Positions 1 through 9,384 of a stretch of 64,000 nucleotides of DNA are shown here, in pieces; position 1 is the stretch's first letter, and the number at the start of each line of letters is the position of its first letter. The DNA comes from Pseudomonas sp. CFBP 13711 (GTDB lineage: Bacteria > Pseudomonadota > Gammaproteobacteria > Pseudomonadales > Pseudomonadaceae), in NCBI RefSeq assembly GCF_014842265.1, contig NZ_JACYVI010000009.1, positions 101,619-165,618 on the forward strand. The letters are read 5' to 3'. The position numbers were made by a program, and so were the translations under genes. The notes below the pieces were generated by a model. It saw only the letters and a program-made list of their open reading frames with translations. It ran no database searches and was not told where the DNA came from.

Positions 1-433
1 TCAGATCCGTCATGTCCTCATAGCGCAAAAAAACCTTCCCCCCCTCCTCATCCAGCGCCACCTGAAAGTCCTTGTGACGCTCTTCGGTAGGCAAGTCGAT
101 AAGCACAATCTTCGAATATGCGTGGGGAAAGCCCATGTGATGCAAGGGCGCGTTCGCTCCACCTAGATCAAGAATCGAATCTCCCGCTGGCAGCAGGTAT
201 TTCACCATCTTTAGCCGAGCGTTATGGATGAGATAGAGGTGAATATCCATTACCCCCTTACTCGTCCACTCAAGGCCATCTTTGGATAGCAGCAGGACGC
301 TGGCAACATCAATGTCGCTTTTGAGGAATGAATGATCGGAAACCACGTGGTCGATGTCTGCAATCGACGCATTTTTATTCAGTAGCTTATATATGCCGCC
401 GACCATCTCATGCCGCGTTTCCCAAGCGTTCAT
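1..433 (-). CDS. SAM-dependent methyltransferase, 5' part (runs off window)
   Basis: An open frame starts at an ATG at 433, preceded by GGGAG about 8 nt upstream, and is still open at base 1, so only about 144 N-terminal residues are seen. The motif SILDLGGANAPLH followed about 12 residues later by IVLIDLP matches motif I and the acidic end of beta-2 of a class I Rossmann methyltransferase, which binds S-adenosylmethionine. The acceptor cannot be told. It diverges from gmd-rmd and a glycosyltransferase, so a role in modifying a surface polysaccharide is plausible but is inference from context only. The fold call is fairly safe; the function is not. Confidence 0.6.
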   Translation of the reverse strand, partial: MNAWETRHEMVGGIYKLLNKNASIADIDHVVSDHSFLKSDIDVASVLLLSKDGLEWTSKGVMDIHLYLIHNARLKMVKYLLPAGDSILDLGGANAPLHHMGFPHAYSKIVLIDLPTEERHKDFQVALDEEGGKVFLRYEDMTDL

Positions 434-782
434 CGATTCAACTCCCGGTGTCGTAAGGCATTGGTTTTAGCTTACCTTCAGGGCTTTAGCGAATTGACCG
501 CCCAAATATTCATCTGAAAGATAGGCGCCGCAGATGACGATTCGTAACACTCCTGGCATTTCTTCAGCGTCCAATACGGGAGGAAGGCGCCGCTCCCCGC
601 TCCAACAAGGCGTTTACTCGAGAATTCGGGCAGGATCGCGTTCCGTCCCGCCGGTACTTACATCGTGTTACTGCGTGAGAGGCTTGGTACGGTAGATAAC
701 CCCGATGTACCATACGCACCTGCCCATATCATCTACCCAACACGTGCGGTTAAAGCACTAAGACGGAGTTCAAAGGATTCGC
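434..782. other. Divergent intergenic region upstream of gmd
   Basis: No convincing gene lies between the divergent methyltransferase and gmd. It should hold promoters for both directions. A weak sigma70-like pair, TTGACC (494-499) and AAAGAT (517-522) with 17 nt spacing, points towards gmd but is far from its start. AAAGGATTCGC directly before the gmd ATG supplies the ribosome binding site. Confidence 0.4.
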
Positions 783-1814
783 ATGAAAGCAATCGTTACC
801 GGCATCACTGGTCAAGACGGCGCCTACCTGGCTGAACTGCTGCTTGGCAAGGGCTACACCGTCTACGGCACCTATCGTCGTACCAGTTCTGTCAATTTCT
901 GGCGGATCGAAGAACTGGGCATCCAGAACAATCCAAACCTGCACCTGGTCGAGTACGACCTGACCGACTTGTCGGCCAGCATCCGCCTGCTGCAGACCAC
1001 CGAAGCCACCGAGGTGTACAACCTCGCCGCGCAGAGCTTCGTAGGCGTTTCCTTTGAACAGCCGATCACCACCGCCGAAATCACCGGCCTAGGCGCTGTG
1101 AATCTGCTGGAAGCCATCCGTATCGTTAACCCGAAAGTCCGCTTCTACCAGGCGTCGACTTCCGAGATGTTCGGTAAGGTTCAGGCCATTCCTCAGGTTG
1201 AAGACACCCCGTTCTATCCGCGCAGCCCATACGGCGTCGCCAAGCTGTACGCCCACTGGATGACCATCAACTACCGCGAGTCGTACGGCATTTTTGCGAC
1301 CAGCGGCATTCTGTTCAACCACGAGTCGCCACTGCGCGGCCGTGAGTTCGTCACGCGCAAAATCACTGACACCGTTGCCAAGATCAAGCTGGGTCTGCAG
1401 GACTCGCTGGTACTGGGCAACATGGACGCCAAGCGCGACTGGGGCTTCGCCAAAGAGTACGTCGAAGGCATGTGGCGCATGCTGCAGGCTGATCAGCCGG
1501 ACACCTTCGTTCTGGCCACCAACCGCACTGAAACCGTCCGTGACTTCGTCGCGATGGCATTCAAGGCTGTCGACATCACCATCAACTGGAGTGGCGAAGC
1601 GGAAGAAGAAATCGGTACCTGCGCTGCCACTGGCAAGGTCCTGGTCTCGGTCAATCCGAAGTTCTACCGCCCGACCGAAGTTGAGCTGTTGATCGGCAAC
1701 CCGGCCAAAGCCAAGGAAGTCCTGGGCTGGGAGCCTAAGACCAACCTGGAAGAGCTGTGCCGCATGATGGTCGAAGCAGACCTGCGTCGTAACGAAAAAG
1801 GGTTCTCGTTCTGA
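783..1814 (+). CDS. gmd: GDP-mannose 4,6-dehydratase
   Basis: This enzyme converts GDP-D-mannose to GDP-4-keto-6-deoxy-D-mannose, the first step to GDP-D-rhamnose, in the cytosol. The 343-residue protein is full length for the family. It opens with the NAD(P)-binding GITGQDGAY motif (residues 7-15), has NLAAQSFVG in the middle of the Rossmann fold, and the catalytic TSEMFG plus YGVAK (YxxxK) signature of extended short-chain dehydrogenases. The start is the ATG at 783 behind AAGGA. Its stop overlaps the start of the next gene (rmd) by one base, so the two are coupled. In Pseudomonas this pair feeds D-rhamnan-type (common antigen) synthesis; that assignment here is inference from the gene pair. 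Confidence 0.93.
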   Translation: MKAIVTGITGQDGAYLAELLLGKGYTVYGTYRRTSSVNFWRIEELGIQNNPNLHLVEYDLTDLSASIRLLQTTEATEVYNLAAQSFVGVSFEQPITTAEITGLGAVNLLEAIRIVNPKVRFYQASTSEMFGKVQAIPQVEDTPFYPRSPYGVAKLYAHWMTINYRESYGIFATSGILFNHESPLRGREFVTRKITDTVAKIKLGLQDSLVLGNMDAKRDWGFAKEYVEGMWRMLQADQPDTFVLATNRTETVRDFVAMAFKAVDITINWSGEAEEEIGTCAATGKVLVSVNPKFYRPTEVELLIGNPAKAKEVLGWEPKTNLEELCRMMVEADLRRNEKGFSF

Positions 1815-2710
1815 TGAGTATCGCCGGCAAGCGAGCGCTGATAACGGGTATTCATGGATTTACGGGGCGCTACATGGCGGCCGAGCTCACAGCCCAGGGC
1901 TGCGAGGTTGTCGGTCTGGGCAGCAATCCGTCCGATGAAGCCAATTATTATCAGGCTGATCTCACCGATCTGGTGGGTCTGAGCAAGCTGCTGGCGGACC
2001 TTCAGCCGGACATCGTCGTTCATCTCGCGGCGTTGGCGTTTGTCGGGCATGGCGCGGCGGATGCGTTTTACCAGGTCAACCTGATTGGTACGCGCAACCT
2101 GCTCGAAGCCATCGCCAACTGCGGCAAGGCGCCGGAAAGCGTTTTGCTCGCGAGCAGTGCCAACGTGTATGGCAATGCGTCGGAAGGGTTGCTCGATGAG
2201 AGCACCAGGCCAGCGCCGGCCAACGATTACGCGGTGAGCAAGCTGGCCATGGAATACATGGCCAGTTTGTGGTTCGGGCGGTTGCCGATCATCATCGCGC
2301 GCCCGTTCAACTACACCGGCGTCGGCCAGGCGGATAACTTCCTGCTGCCGAAGATCGTCAAACACTTCCGCGAGAAGGCCGGGAAGATCGAGCTGGGCAA
2401 CCTGGATGTCTGGCGCGATTTCAGCGACGTCCGTTCGCTGGTGGCCGCTTATCGCGGGCTGCTGGAAGCCAAGCCGTTCGGTCAGTACGTCAACGTCAGC
2501 TCGGGCAAGACTCACTCGCTGCGTGAAGTGATCGACATGTGTCGCGCCATCACCGGCCACGACCTCACCGTCGAAGTGAATCCTGCTTTCGTGCGGGCCA
2601 ACGAGGTCAAGACCTTGTGTGGCGACAACAGCAAGCTGAAGTCGCTGGTCCCGGGCTGGCAGACACCCGAGCTGAGCGAAACGCTTGGCTGGATGCTGGC
2701 CGACGCGTAA
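1814..2710 (+). CDS. rmd: GDP-6-deoxy-D-lyxo-4-hexulose reductase
   Basis: This 298-residue short-chain dehydrogenase has TGIHGFTGRY (GxxGxxG, residues 10-19) at the N-terminus and YAVSK (YxxxK) as the catalytic pair, with SSANVYG upstream as the serine region. Following gmd directly, it is best read as Rmd, which reduces the 4-keto group of GDP-4-keto-6-deoxymannose to give GDP-D-rhamnose. A GDP-L-fucose or dTDP-sugar reductase would be alternatives, but the length and the gmd partner favour Rmd. The start codon overlaps the gmd stop (TGATG), which indicates translational coupling. An intrinsic terminator lies 15 bp after the stop, so gmd-rmd forms a two-gene unit. Confidence 0.88.
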   Translation: MSIAGKRALITGIHGFTGRYMAAELTAQGCEVVGLGSNPSDEANYYQADLTDLVGLSKLLADLQPDIVVHLAALAFVGHGAADAFYQVNLIGTRNLLEAIANCGKAPESVLLASSANVYGNASEGLLDESTRPAPANDYAVSKLAMEYMASLWFGRLPIIIARPFNYTGVGQADNFLLPKIVKHFREKAGKIELGNLDVWRDFSDVRSLVAAYRGLLEAKPFGQYVNVSSGKTHSLREVIDMCRAITGHDLTVEVNPAFVRANEVKTLCGDNSKLKSLVPGWQTPELSETLGWMLADA

Positions 2711-2725
2711 CGCCGCAGTACCCAA

Positions 2726-2760
2726 CCCGAAGCGCTGTGAGGCGCTTCGGGTTTTCCTTT
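2726..2760 (+). terminator. Intrinsic terminator after rmd
   Basis: CCCGAAGCGC, a 6-nt loop, then GCGCTTCGGG form a perfect 10-bp stem followed directly by TTTTCCTTT. It ends the gmd-rmd transcript. Confidence 0.85.
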
Positions 2761-2845
2761 ATCCTCCGCTCCACACATCCCCGCTCTGCCCGCAACGCAC
2801 CTATCGCGAGAACAGCGGACGTTATCGTTTCGTCAGAGAATCCTG

Positions 2846-3967
2846 ATGACCAAAGTTTTGCACTTCTTCAAAACCTACTTCCCGGAAAGCAAGGGCGGTG
2901 GGGTCGAGCAAGTCATCTTCCAACTGGCACAGGGTTGCCAGGCCCACGGGATCGAGTCCCAGGTGCTGTCGCTGAGCACACAAGGCGCGGCGCGTAACGA
3001 GATAGTGGGCAATCACATCGCGCACCGCTCCAAACAGGATTTGTATGTCGCGTCGACAGGCTTTTCGCTGTCGGGTATCCGGGACTTCAAAGAGCTCGCG
3101 CGTGACGCCGACATCGTGCATTACCACTTCCCGTGGCCGTACATGGACATCGCGCACTTTGCCGCTCACATCAAAAAACCGACGGTGGTGAGCTACCACT
3201 CGGACATCATCAAGCAGAAGACGCTGCTCAAGCTGTATGCGCCGCTGATGAATCGCTTTCTGGGAAGCGTTGATCGGATCGTCGTATCGTCGCCGAACTA
3301 TGCCGCCAGCAGTGAAGTGCTAACCCGGTTCAGGGATAAGGTTGAGATCATTCCGTTTGGTCTGGATCGAGCCACCTACCCTGCCCCTTCTCAGGCAAAA
3401 CTTGAGCAGTGGAAGCAGCAATTGGGCGAACGCTTCTTTCTGTTCGTCGGTGCGCTGCGTTACTACAAGGGCCTGGATTTCCTGCTTGAGGCAGCGCACA
3501 AAAATCGCCTGCCGGTGGTGATCATGGGCGGCGGGCATCAGGAGCTGGAGCTCAAGGCGAAAGCCAAGGCGCTCGGGCTTAGTAACGTCGTGTTTGTGGG
3601 CAGCCTGCCGGACGAGGACAAGAACGCGCTGCTGATGCTCTGCGAAGCCTTTGTCTTCCCTTCGCACCAGCGTTCGGAATCGTTCGGGATCTCGCTGCTG
3701 GAAGCGGCGATGTATGGCAAGCCAATGATCTCGTGCGAGATGGGCACTGGCACCACCTTCATCAACATCGCGGACGAGACCGGGCTGGTTGTTCCGCCAC
3801 GGGACCCGGATGCGTTGGCGGCCGCGATGAATACGCTGTGGAATGACCGAGAGCGGGCGAAGCAGATGGGGCTGAAGGCGGCGCAGCGGTTTGAGTCGAT
3901 GTTTACGTCGGAGAAGATGGTGCAGGGGTATGCGGATCTTTATCAGGATGTGCTGCGCGGGCGTTAG
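2846..3967 (+). CDS. GT4-family glycosyltransferase
   Basis: This 373-residue GT-B glycosyltransferase transfers a nucleotide-activated sugar to a growing glycan at the cytoplasmic face of the membrane. The N-terminal half has the typical opening KVLHFFKTYFP followed by a glycine-rich GGGVEQV acceptor loop. The C-terminal half has LFVGALRYYKGLDFLLEA and the donor-binding motif ESFGISLLEAAMYGKPMIS (the EX7E-type site of GT4). Standing after gmd-rmd, it probably uses GDP-D-rhamnose or GDP-mannose, as the A-band rhamnosyltransferases WbpX/Y/Z do in P. aeruginosa, but the exact linkage cannot be read. It lies beyond the rmd terminator, so it should have its own promoter in 2761-2845. Confidence 0.8.
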   Translation: MTKVLHFFKTYFPESKGGGVEQVIFQLAQGCQAHGIESQVLSLSTQGAARNEIVGNHIAHRSKQDLYVASTGFSLSGIRDFKELARDADIVHYHFPWPYMDIAHFAAHIKKPTVVSYHSDIIKQKTLLKLYAPLMNRFLGSVDRIVVSSPNYAASSEVLTRFRDKVEIIPFGLDRATYPAPSQAKLEQWKQQLGERFFLFVGALRYYKGLDFLLEAAHKNRLPVVIMGGGHQELELKAKAKALGLSNVVFVGSLPDEDKNALLMLCEAFVFPSHQRSESFGISLLEAAMYGKPMISCEMGTGTTFINIADETGLVVPPRDPDALAAAMNTLWNDRERAKQMGLKAAQRFESMFTSEKMVQGYADLYQDVLRGR

Positions 3968-4007
3968 GCCCTTTTGGGTGTGTCGTTGGGACGTGGACTG
4001 GCGAGCC

Positions 4008-4170
4008 ATCTTTCGCGAGCAAGCTCGCTCCCACAATTGATTGCGTCGACCGGGCACTATGGATTGAACGCAGAACCTGTGCGAGCGAGCTTGCTCGCGA
4101 ATAGGCCGGTCCATCCGGTGGATTTTCTGCGCCGGACAAACAGCTTTGCGAGCAAGCTCGCTCCCACAAT
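4008..4170. repeat. REP (repetitive extragenic palindrome) cluster
   Basis: Three copies of the Pseudomonas REP core (GCGAGCAAGCTCGC with TCCCACA on one side) lie at about 4011-4036, 4078-4104 (inverted) and 4143-4170. They sit between the convergent glycosyltransferase and rhlE genes, the usual place for such elements, and may act as transcript ends. Confidence 0.85.
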
Positions 4171-4224
4171 AAACTCGCTGGTCCGGGCAATGGGATTGGC
4201 CGGACCGTACTGCAGTTCTTCCTC

Positions 4225-5562
4225 TTACGGCTTGCGCTTACGCGGTCCGGTGTTGAATACCGGCACTTTGCGCACTGGCTTGATGGACGGCACTTCTGCC
4301 GCCGCTTCGCCGCTATCGACCCACTTGCCCAGATTGCGTTTGCCGCCTCCGCCGCTGGTTTTGGGTTTCTTCGGCTTTTTCGGTTTTTTCAGAACCTGCC
4401 CGGTCGCGTCGGTGGCCGGCACGCGGTGCTCTGGAATGAAGTCGGGCTCTTCGCGCCGCTGCAGGGTCTGGCGGGTGAGCATTTCGATGGCGCTGAGCAG
4501 GTCGACTTCGTCGGCGCACACCAGGGAGATCGCTTCACCGGTCTGGCCCGCACGCCCGGTGCGTCCAATGCGGTGGATGTAGTCTTCAGCAACGATCGGC
4601 AGGTCAAGGTTGACCACGGTCGGCAGGTCGTCGATGTCCAGGCCGCGAGCCGCAACATCGGTGGCGACGAGGATCTGCACGTCACCGCTCTTGAACCGAT
4701 CCAGCGCGCGCTGGCGAGTGGCCTGGGGTTTGTCGCCGTGGATGCCGTCTGCGTTGAGGCTAAGGCCTTGCAGGCGCTCCACCAACTGGTCGACGCCAAC
4801 GCGGGTTTTCGCGAACACCAGCACCTGCCCCCAGCGATGTTTCTTGAGCAAGTGAATGAACAGCTCGCTCTTGCGCTTCTTGTCGACGGTGACGATCCAC
4901 TGCTTGACCGACGAGGCCGCGACATTGCGCGGGCTGACTTCGATGGTCAGCGGGTTGTCGAGCATCTGCCCGGCCAGCGCGCGGATCGCATCGGAGAAGG
5001 TCGCGGAGAACAGCAGCGTCTGGCGGCGCTTCGGCAGCGCGGCGTAGATGTCGCGCAGCTCTTCGGAAAAGCCTAGATCAAGCATGCGATCGGCTTCATC
5101 AAGGATCAGGGTCTGCAACTGGGAGAACTTCACGGCATTCTGACGATACAGGTCGAGCAGGCGGCCCGGCGTGGCGACCAGCACGTCTACGCCTCGGCGC
5201 AGTTTCATCATCTGCGGGTTGATGCTCACGCCGCCGTAAGCCGCGTAAGTGGTCAGCGGCAGGTGCTCGGCGTATTGCGCGACGGCTTCGTGAACCTGCT
5301 CGGCCAGCTCTCGGGTCGGCACCAGCACCAGCGCGCGCACGGAGTTGGCGGCCACTTTCGGGCCTTCCATGGTCAGGCGTTGCAGCAGTGGCAGCGCGAA
5401 GCCTGCGGTCTTGCCGGTGCCGGTCTGGGCGGCGGCCATCAGGTCGCGGCCTTCGAGCACGGGCGGAATCGCCTGGGCCTGAACGGGGGTGGGAGTCTGA
5501 TAGCCCAGTGTTTCGAGGGCACGCAGCAGGGGTTCGATCAGGCCGAGGGAGGCGAATGTCAT
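4225..5562 (-). CDS. rhlE: DEAD-box ATP-dependent RNA helicase RhlE
   Basis: This RNA helicase unwinds or remodels RNA with ATP, in ribosome assembly and RNA decay. The 445-residue protein has the Q motif, AQTGTGKT (motif I), PTRELAEQ (Ia), ATPGRLLD (Ib), LDEADRMLDLGF (motif II, DEAD), FSATF (SAT-type motif III), and HRIGRTGRAG (motif VI) in order. The start MTFASLGL is typical of RhlE. The tail after about residue 385 is lysine-, proline- and glycine-rich (KKPKKPKKPK then GGGGK), an unstructured RNA-binding extension that differs between species. It is a single-gene unit facing the EamA gene upstream. Confidence 0.92.
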   Translation of the reverse strand: MTFASLGLIEPLLRALETLGYQTPTPVQAQAIPPVLEGRDLMAAAQTGTGKTAGFALPLLQRLTMEGPKVAANSVRALVLVPTRELAEQVHEAVAQYAEHLPLTTYAAYGGVSINPQMMKLRRGVDVLVATPGRLLDLYRQNAVKFSQLQTLILDEADRMLDLGFSEELRDIYAALPKRRQTLLFSATFSDAIRALAGQMLDNPLTIEVSPRNVAASSVKQWIVTVDKKRKSELFIHLLKKHRWGQVLVFAKTRVGVDQLVERLQGLSLNADGIHGDKPQATRQRALDRFKSGDVQILVATDVAARGLDIDDLPTVVNLDLPIVAEDYIHRIGRTGRAGQTGEAISLVCADEVDLLSAIEMLTRQTLQRREEPDFIPEHRVPATDATGQVLKKPKKPKKPKTSGGGGKRNLGKWVDSGEAAAEVPSIKPVRKVPVFNTGPRKRKP

Positions 5563-5631
5563 TTCAGTACCGTTGGAAAAAGGTCAGCGCACAAGAGTCT
5601 GTAGAAGACAATGGCGCGCAGTTTACCCTTT

Positions 5632-6522
5632 CTACACCGGTTTCTGCTTGCGCCACTGCGGCAGCCCGATGAGCACGACGGCGCTGATGATCACCGCCAT
5701 CGCTGCACCTTCTGCCCAGCCGATGTGTTCGCCGGCGAACAACACGCCGAGCAACACCGCCACCGCCGGGTTGACGTAGCAATAGCTGGTCGCGGCGGCG
5801 GGTCGCACGTTCTTCAGCAGGTACATGTAGGAGCTGAACGCGACGATCGAGCCGAACACCACCAGATACGCCATCACCAGCCAGCCGGACAGGCCCGGGG
5901 ATTGGGTCATGCGTTCGCCGCTCACGAAGCTGCCGAGCAACAGCACCGCGCCGGCCACCAGCATTTCGCAGGCGCTGGCCATCGGCCCGGCGGGCAAGGG
6001 CAGGTAGCGGCTCCACACCGAACCGAACGCCCAGGTCGCGGCGGCGAAGATCACCAGCGCCGCGCCCATGGGGCTGGCCTGCAGGTTCGAGCCCAGGTTG
6101 AGCAAGGAGATGCCGACGAGGCCGAGCAAAATGCCAGCCCACTCCAGCCCGGTATTGCGATGCCCCCAGAACAGGCCGAACAACAAGGTGAACAACGGCA
6201 CCACGGCCACGGCCAATGCGGCGACACCCGAAGCGACGCCTGCATGTTCCGCCAGGGTCACGCCGCCATTGCCGCAGGCGAGCAGAAGAAAGCCGATCAT
6301 CCCTGCGGATTTCCACTGCTTCCAGGTCGGCATCGGCGCGCCTCGATAGCGCATGAAGGCAAACAGGATGGAGCCGGCGATGGTGAAGCGGACCCCGGCC
6401 ATCATCAGCGGAGGCCAGGTTTCGATACCGATGCGGATGGCGAGATAGGTCGAGCCCCAGATCACATAAAGCGCGAAAAAGGCCCCGATGAGCAGCAGGG
6501 GGAAACGGCGGACAGCAGGCAT
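5632..6522 (-). CDS. EamA/DMT-family transporter, YedA-like
   Basis: This 296-residue inner-membrane protein has ten hydrophobic segments arranged as two EamA repeats. The first repeat starts LLLIGAFFALYVIWGSTYLAIRIG, a signature opening of the YedA subgroup; the second starts near MGAALVIFAAATWAFGSVWSRYLPLP. Family members export metabolites such as amino acids or drug-like compounds by proton exchange. The substrate cannot be read from sequence. It is transcribed alone, with rhlE 69 bp downstream in the same direction. Confidence 0.82.
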   Translation of the reverse strand: MPAVRRFPLLLIGAFFALYVIWGSTYLAIRIGIETWPPLMMAGVRFTIAGSILFAFMRYRGAPMPTWKQWKSAGMIGFLLLACGNGGVTLAEHAGVASGVAALAVAVVPLFTLLFGLFWGHRNTGLEWAGILLGLVGISLLNLGSNLQASPMGAALVIFAAATWAFGSVWSRYLPLPAGPMASACEMLVAGAVLLLGSFVSGERMTQSPGLSGWLVMAYLVVFGSIVAFSSYMYLLKNVRPAAATSYCYVNPAVAVLLGVLFAGEHIGWAEGAAMAVIISAVVLIGLPQWRKQKPV

Positions 6523-7008
6523 GAAGGGCTCTAGTACAGTCGGTTATTGTGGGACTGATTCTAGAAATGTCCGGGCCGCAGGCGTCAGTTACAAATGTGG
6601 TTTATTCGACCCGTACAATTTTTGCTGGCCGGTGTTTGCCGCCGCTGACGCGGGAGCGGCGAGATGACCGGGAAAAGTACGCAAAGCTCTCCAAAGCAGC
6701 CTTCCCAGCCAGAACGCCTCCTCCAGCCTATTCCAGCTGTATTTCATCGACTCCCGGAAAAACCGCCTTAAGTCGCCAGAAAGCATGCCGACAACTTCAT
6801 CAGGAATGGGCATCGAGAGCCTTCGACCATGCCCTGCCGTACCTTCTCGAAGAGCCTCACCATCGTCAAGACCAGGGCGGGTCAAACGCGCGTGAAGGTC
6901 ATGCCGCCAGTTTCCAAAACAGGCTCAACGGCTTGAACTCATCACCGGTCCGTACCCGTTTTTTGCGTCATTGACCTGGCCAGGCCTGCCTTGCCCCGGA
7001 GTTTCTAC
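6523..7008. other. Intergenic region without a convincing gene
   Basis: About 490 bp separate the divergent transporter and protease genes. Frames of about 100-140 codons exist on both strands, but none shows a recognisable motif or a clear ribosome binding site. One minus-strand frame (6589-6885) contains RRFFRESMKYSWNRLEEAFW, which looks protein-like and might be a gene remnant. The CCGGAG ribosome binding site of the protease is at its right end. Confidence 0.3.
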
Positions 7009-9363
7009 ATGTGTTCGATGTGCGATTCACTCACCCAACTCTGGGCTGACGGAGCGACCAGCCAGGGTGTGAGCCAACAGACGGCCACCAGCCAAGCGAC
7101 GCTTGAGCACCTGACGCTGGACCAGCAAGCCAACTACCTGACTGATGGCTATTGGCACGACGCCTATGGCGGTTCCCAGCACCACTTTGACGTGCACGCC
7201 GGAGGGTCGCTCACCGTCAATCTGGCAAGCTTGAGCGCAAACGCTCAGGCTGTTGCTCGATATGCGCTGCAAACCTGGACCAACGTCAGTGGCATCCACT
7301 TTGTGGAAACCACCGCTGCCGGGGCGATCAATTTCAGCGAAAACAAGAGCGGTGCGTACACCAGCTCCAATTACGCAGGCAGCGTGATCTCGGACAGCAG
7401 CGTCAACATCGCTTCCAATTGGGTGAATTACGGTTGGTATTATCAGCAGACCTACATTCATGAAATCGGCCACGCGCTGGGGTTGGGCCATGCGGGCAAT
7501 TACAACGGCAGCGCGACCTTCCCCAACAATGCCTTCTACCAAGAGGACAGCTGGAAATATTCGATAATGTCCTACTTCAGTCAGGACCAGAATACCTATT
7601 CCAATGCCTCTTTCGGCTATGTCGCTACCCCCATGCTGGCGGACATCGTCGCCATCCAGGCACTGTACGGCACCGCCGTCACCCGCACGGGTGACGACAC
7701 CTACAGTTTTAACAAGGCTTCCATAAACACCGGAACCGACTTCGTGACCGGCCTGGTGGCCACGCTCTATGATTCGGGCGGCAACGACACGATCAACGTC
7801 AGCACCTATGTCGGCGCTCAGACAGTCGATCTGAGAAGTGAAGCTTTTTCCAGCGTATACGGCGGTCTATCGAATATCGCCATCGCGCGCGGTACGGTTA
7901 TCGAGAACGCCATAACGGGTGCAGGCGCGGATACGCTGATCGGCAACGCCAGTGACAACTTTCTCAACGCAAACGCGGGCAATGACCAGCTGTTAGGCGG
8001 CGATGGCAACGATCGGCTGATGGGTGGGACTGGCTCGGACGTGCTCGATGGTGGCAACGGCTTCGACACCGCTTTGTATACCGAGGCCGGTGCTCGCTAC
8101 TTTGCAGCCTACGATGCCGCGCTTGTGAGCAATGCCACCCTCAGGGTTCATGATGCGCAAACGTCCGATGTGGACACGCTTCTAGGCGTCGAAAAGCTGG
8201 CTTTCAGCGACCACGATGCCAATCTTGACGAACTGCTCATGGCTTTTCGCAGCCAGTATGGCGCCTTCAACGCCCAGAGTGATGCCACTGTTTCGTTGAG
8301 CTTTGGCAGGGATCTTCATCACATCGCGCTCACCGAGGATCAGGCTTACGTTGCCAGGCTCTACTCACTGTTCGCTCGGACGCCCGATTATCAGGGCTTG
8401 GATTACTGGCTGACGCATCAAGCGATGGGCAGCTCGGATGCAGAGATTCGCGATGGCTTTCTGAATTCCGCTGAAGGGATACAGCGCTACAGCGTGCTGG
8501 GTAGTCGGGACTTTGTCCTTGAGCTCTATCAGACCGTACTGCATCGCACAGGCGATGATTCAGGTGTGTCGTACTGGAGCACGCTGCTGCAGGAGGGTTT
8601 GAGTCGAACGTCGGTTGCTGATGGCTTCCTGAATTCTCGTGAAAGCCATGACCTCTCGGAGGGCGAGACAGGCTACATCAGGATCGTGGATCATAACGCC
8701 TGGAACAATATGGATATGGTGGTGGGCAAGGGCGTGGCCACCGGCACGGCTGGCGACGATCAGATCAGTGAGCAGGAAGTCAGGCTTGACGGCAATGGGG
8801 TTTCGCATCTGGCGGGCAACGCCGGTATCGACACCTTTATGTTCAACGACGCGGCATCCGCCTACACGATCAACGCCCTCGATACCGACACGCTGTCAGT
8901 CAGTCGTTCCACGGGCGCTGCGGCGATATTCGAACTGAGTGGCTTCAATCTGCTCGATTTCGCAGATCGCGAGCTGTTCGTTCTGGACCCGGCGCAGGCA
9001 AGTATTGGTCGTCTGTATTCCATTCTGGATCGTGCTCCCGATATCGAAGGCCTCAAGTTCTGGCTGTCTCACGCCGCAGCAGGCGAAACCGGTGCCCAGA
9101 TTGCGGATGGTTTTGTGCAATCTGCAGAATTTTCCCAACGACTGCCCGATGGCGGCAACGCAGCCTTTGTAGAAAATCTGTATCAAAACGTCCTGGGCCG
9201 AGGCAACGACGCTGCCGGCCTTGCCTATTGGGTCCAATCGCTGGACGGCGGCACAAGCCGTGGGCAGGTCGCATTCAATATCGCCAACTCCGCGGAGTCT
9301 GCTGCCCTGACTCAAGGCGATGCCGGCTTCATTCATTTGATCGGGCATGCTGATTGGGCTTGA
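7009..9363 (+). CDS. Secreted M10 (serralysin-like) metalloprotease with RTX and two DUF4214 blocks
   Basis: This is a zinc metalloprotease of the metzincin clan. HEIGHALGLGH at about residues 151-161 is the complete HExxHxxGxxH zinc site, and SIMSYFS about 30 residues on is the Met-turn. A short RTX calcium-binding block follows (about residues 300-355, for example GGDGNDRLMGG). The rest contains two regions each with paired DUF4214 signatures (LYSLFARTPDYQGLDYW and LYSILDRAPDIEGLKFW). The protein is 784 residues if ATG 7009, 7 nt after GGAG, is the start; a TTG at 6991 is possible. There is no Sec signal, which fits type I secretion, but no ABC/MFP/TolC exporter genes are next to it. Serralysins of Pseudomonas are about 480 residues, so the DUF4214 tail is the unusual part. 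Confidence 0.85.
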   Translation: MCSMCDSLTQLWADGATSQGVSQQTATSQATLEHLTLDQQANYLTDGYWHDAYGGSQHHFDVHAGGSLTVNLASLSANAQAVARYALQTWTNVSGIHFVETTAAGAINFSENKSGAYTSSNYAGSVISDSSVNIASNWVNYGWYYQQTYIHEIGHALGLGHAGNYNGSATFPNNAFYQEDSWKYSIMSYFSQDQNTYSNASFGYVATPMLADIVAIQALYGTAVTRTGDDTYSFNKASINTGTDFVTGLVATLYDSGGNDTINVSTYVGAQTVDLRSEAFSSVYGGLSNIAIARGTVIENAITGAGADTLIGNASDNFLNANAGNDQLLGGDGNDRLMGGTGSDVLDGGNGFDTALYTEAGARYFAAYDAALVSNATLRVHDAQTSDVDTLLGVEKLAFSDHDANLDELLMAFRSQYGAFNAQSDATVSLSFGRDLHHIALTEDQAYVARLYSLFARTPDYQGLDYWLTHQAMGSSDAEIRDGFLNSAEGIQRYSVLGSRDFVLELYQTVLHRTGDDSGVSYWSTLLQEGLSRTSVADGFLNSRESHDLSEGETGYIRIVDHNAWNNMDMVVGKGVATGTAGDDQISEQEVRLDGNGVSHLAGNAGIDTFMFNDAASAYTINALDTDTLSVSRSTGAAAIFELSGFNLLDFADRELFVLDPAQASIGRLYSILDRAPDIEGLKFWLSHAAAGETGAQIADGFVQSAEFSQRLPDGGNAAFVENLYQNVLGRGNDAAGLAYWVQSLDGGTSRGQVAFNIANSAESAALTQGDAGFIHLIGHADWA

Positions 9364-9384
9364 GGCACCTGCGCCAAAGACTGA

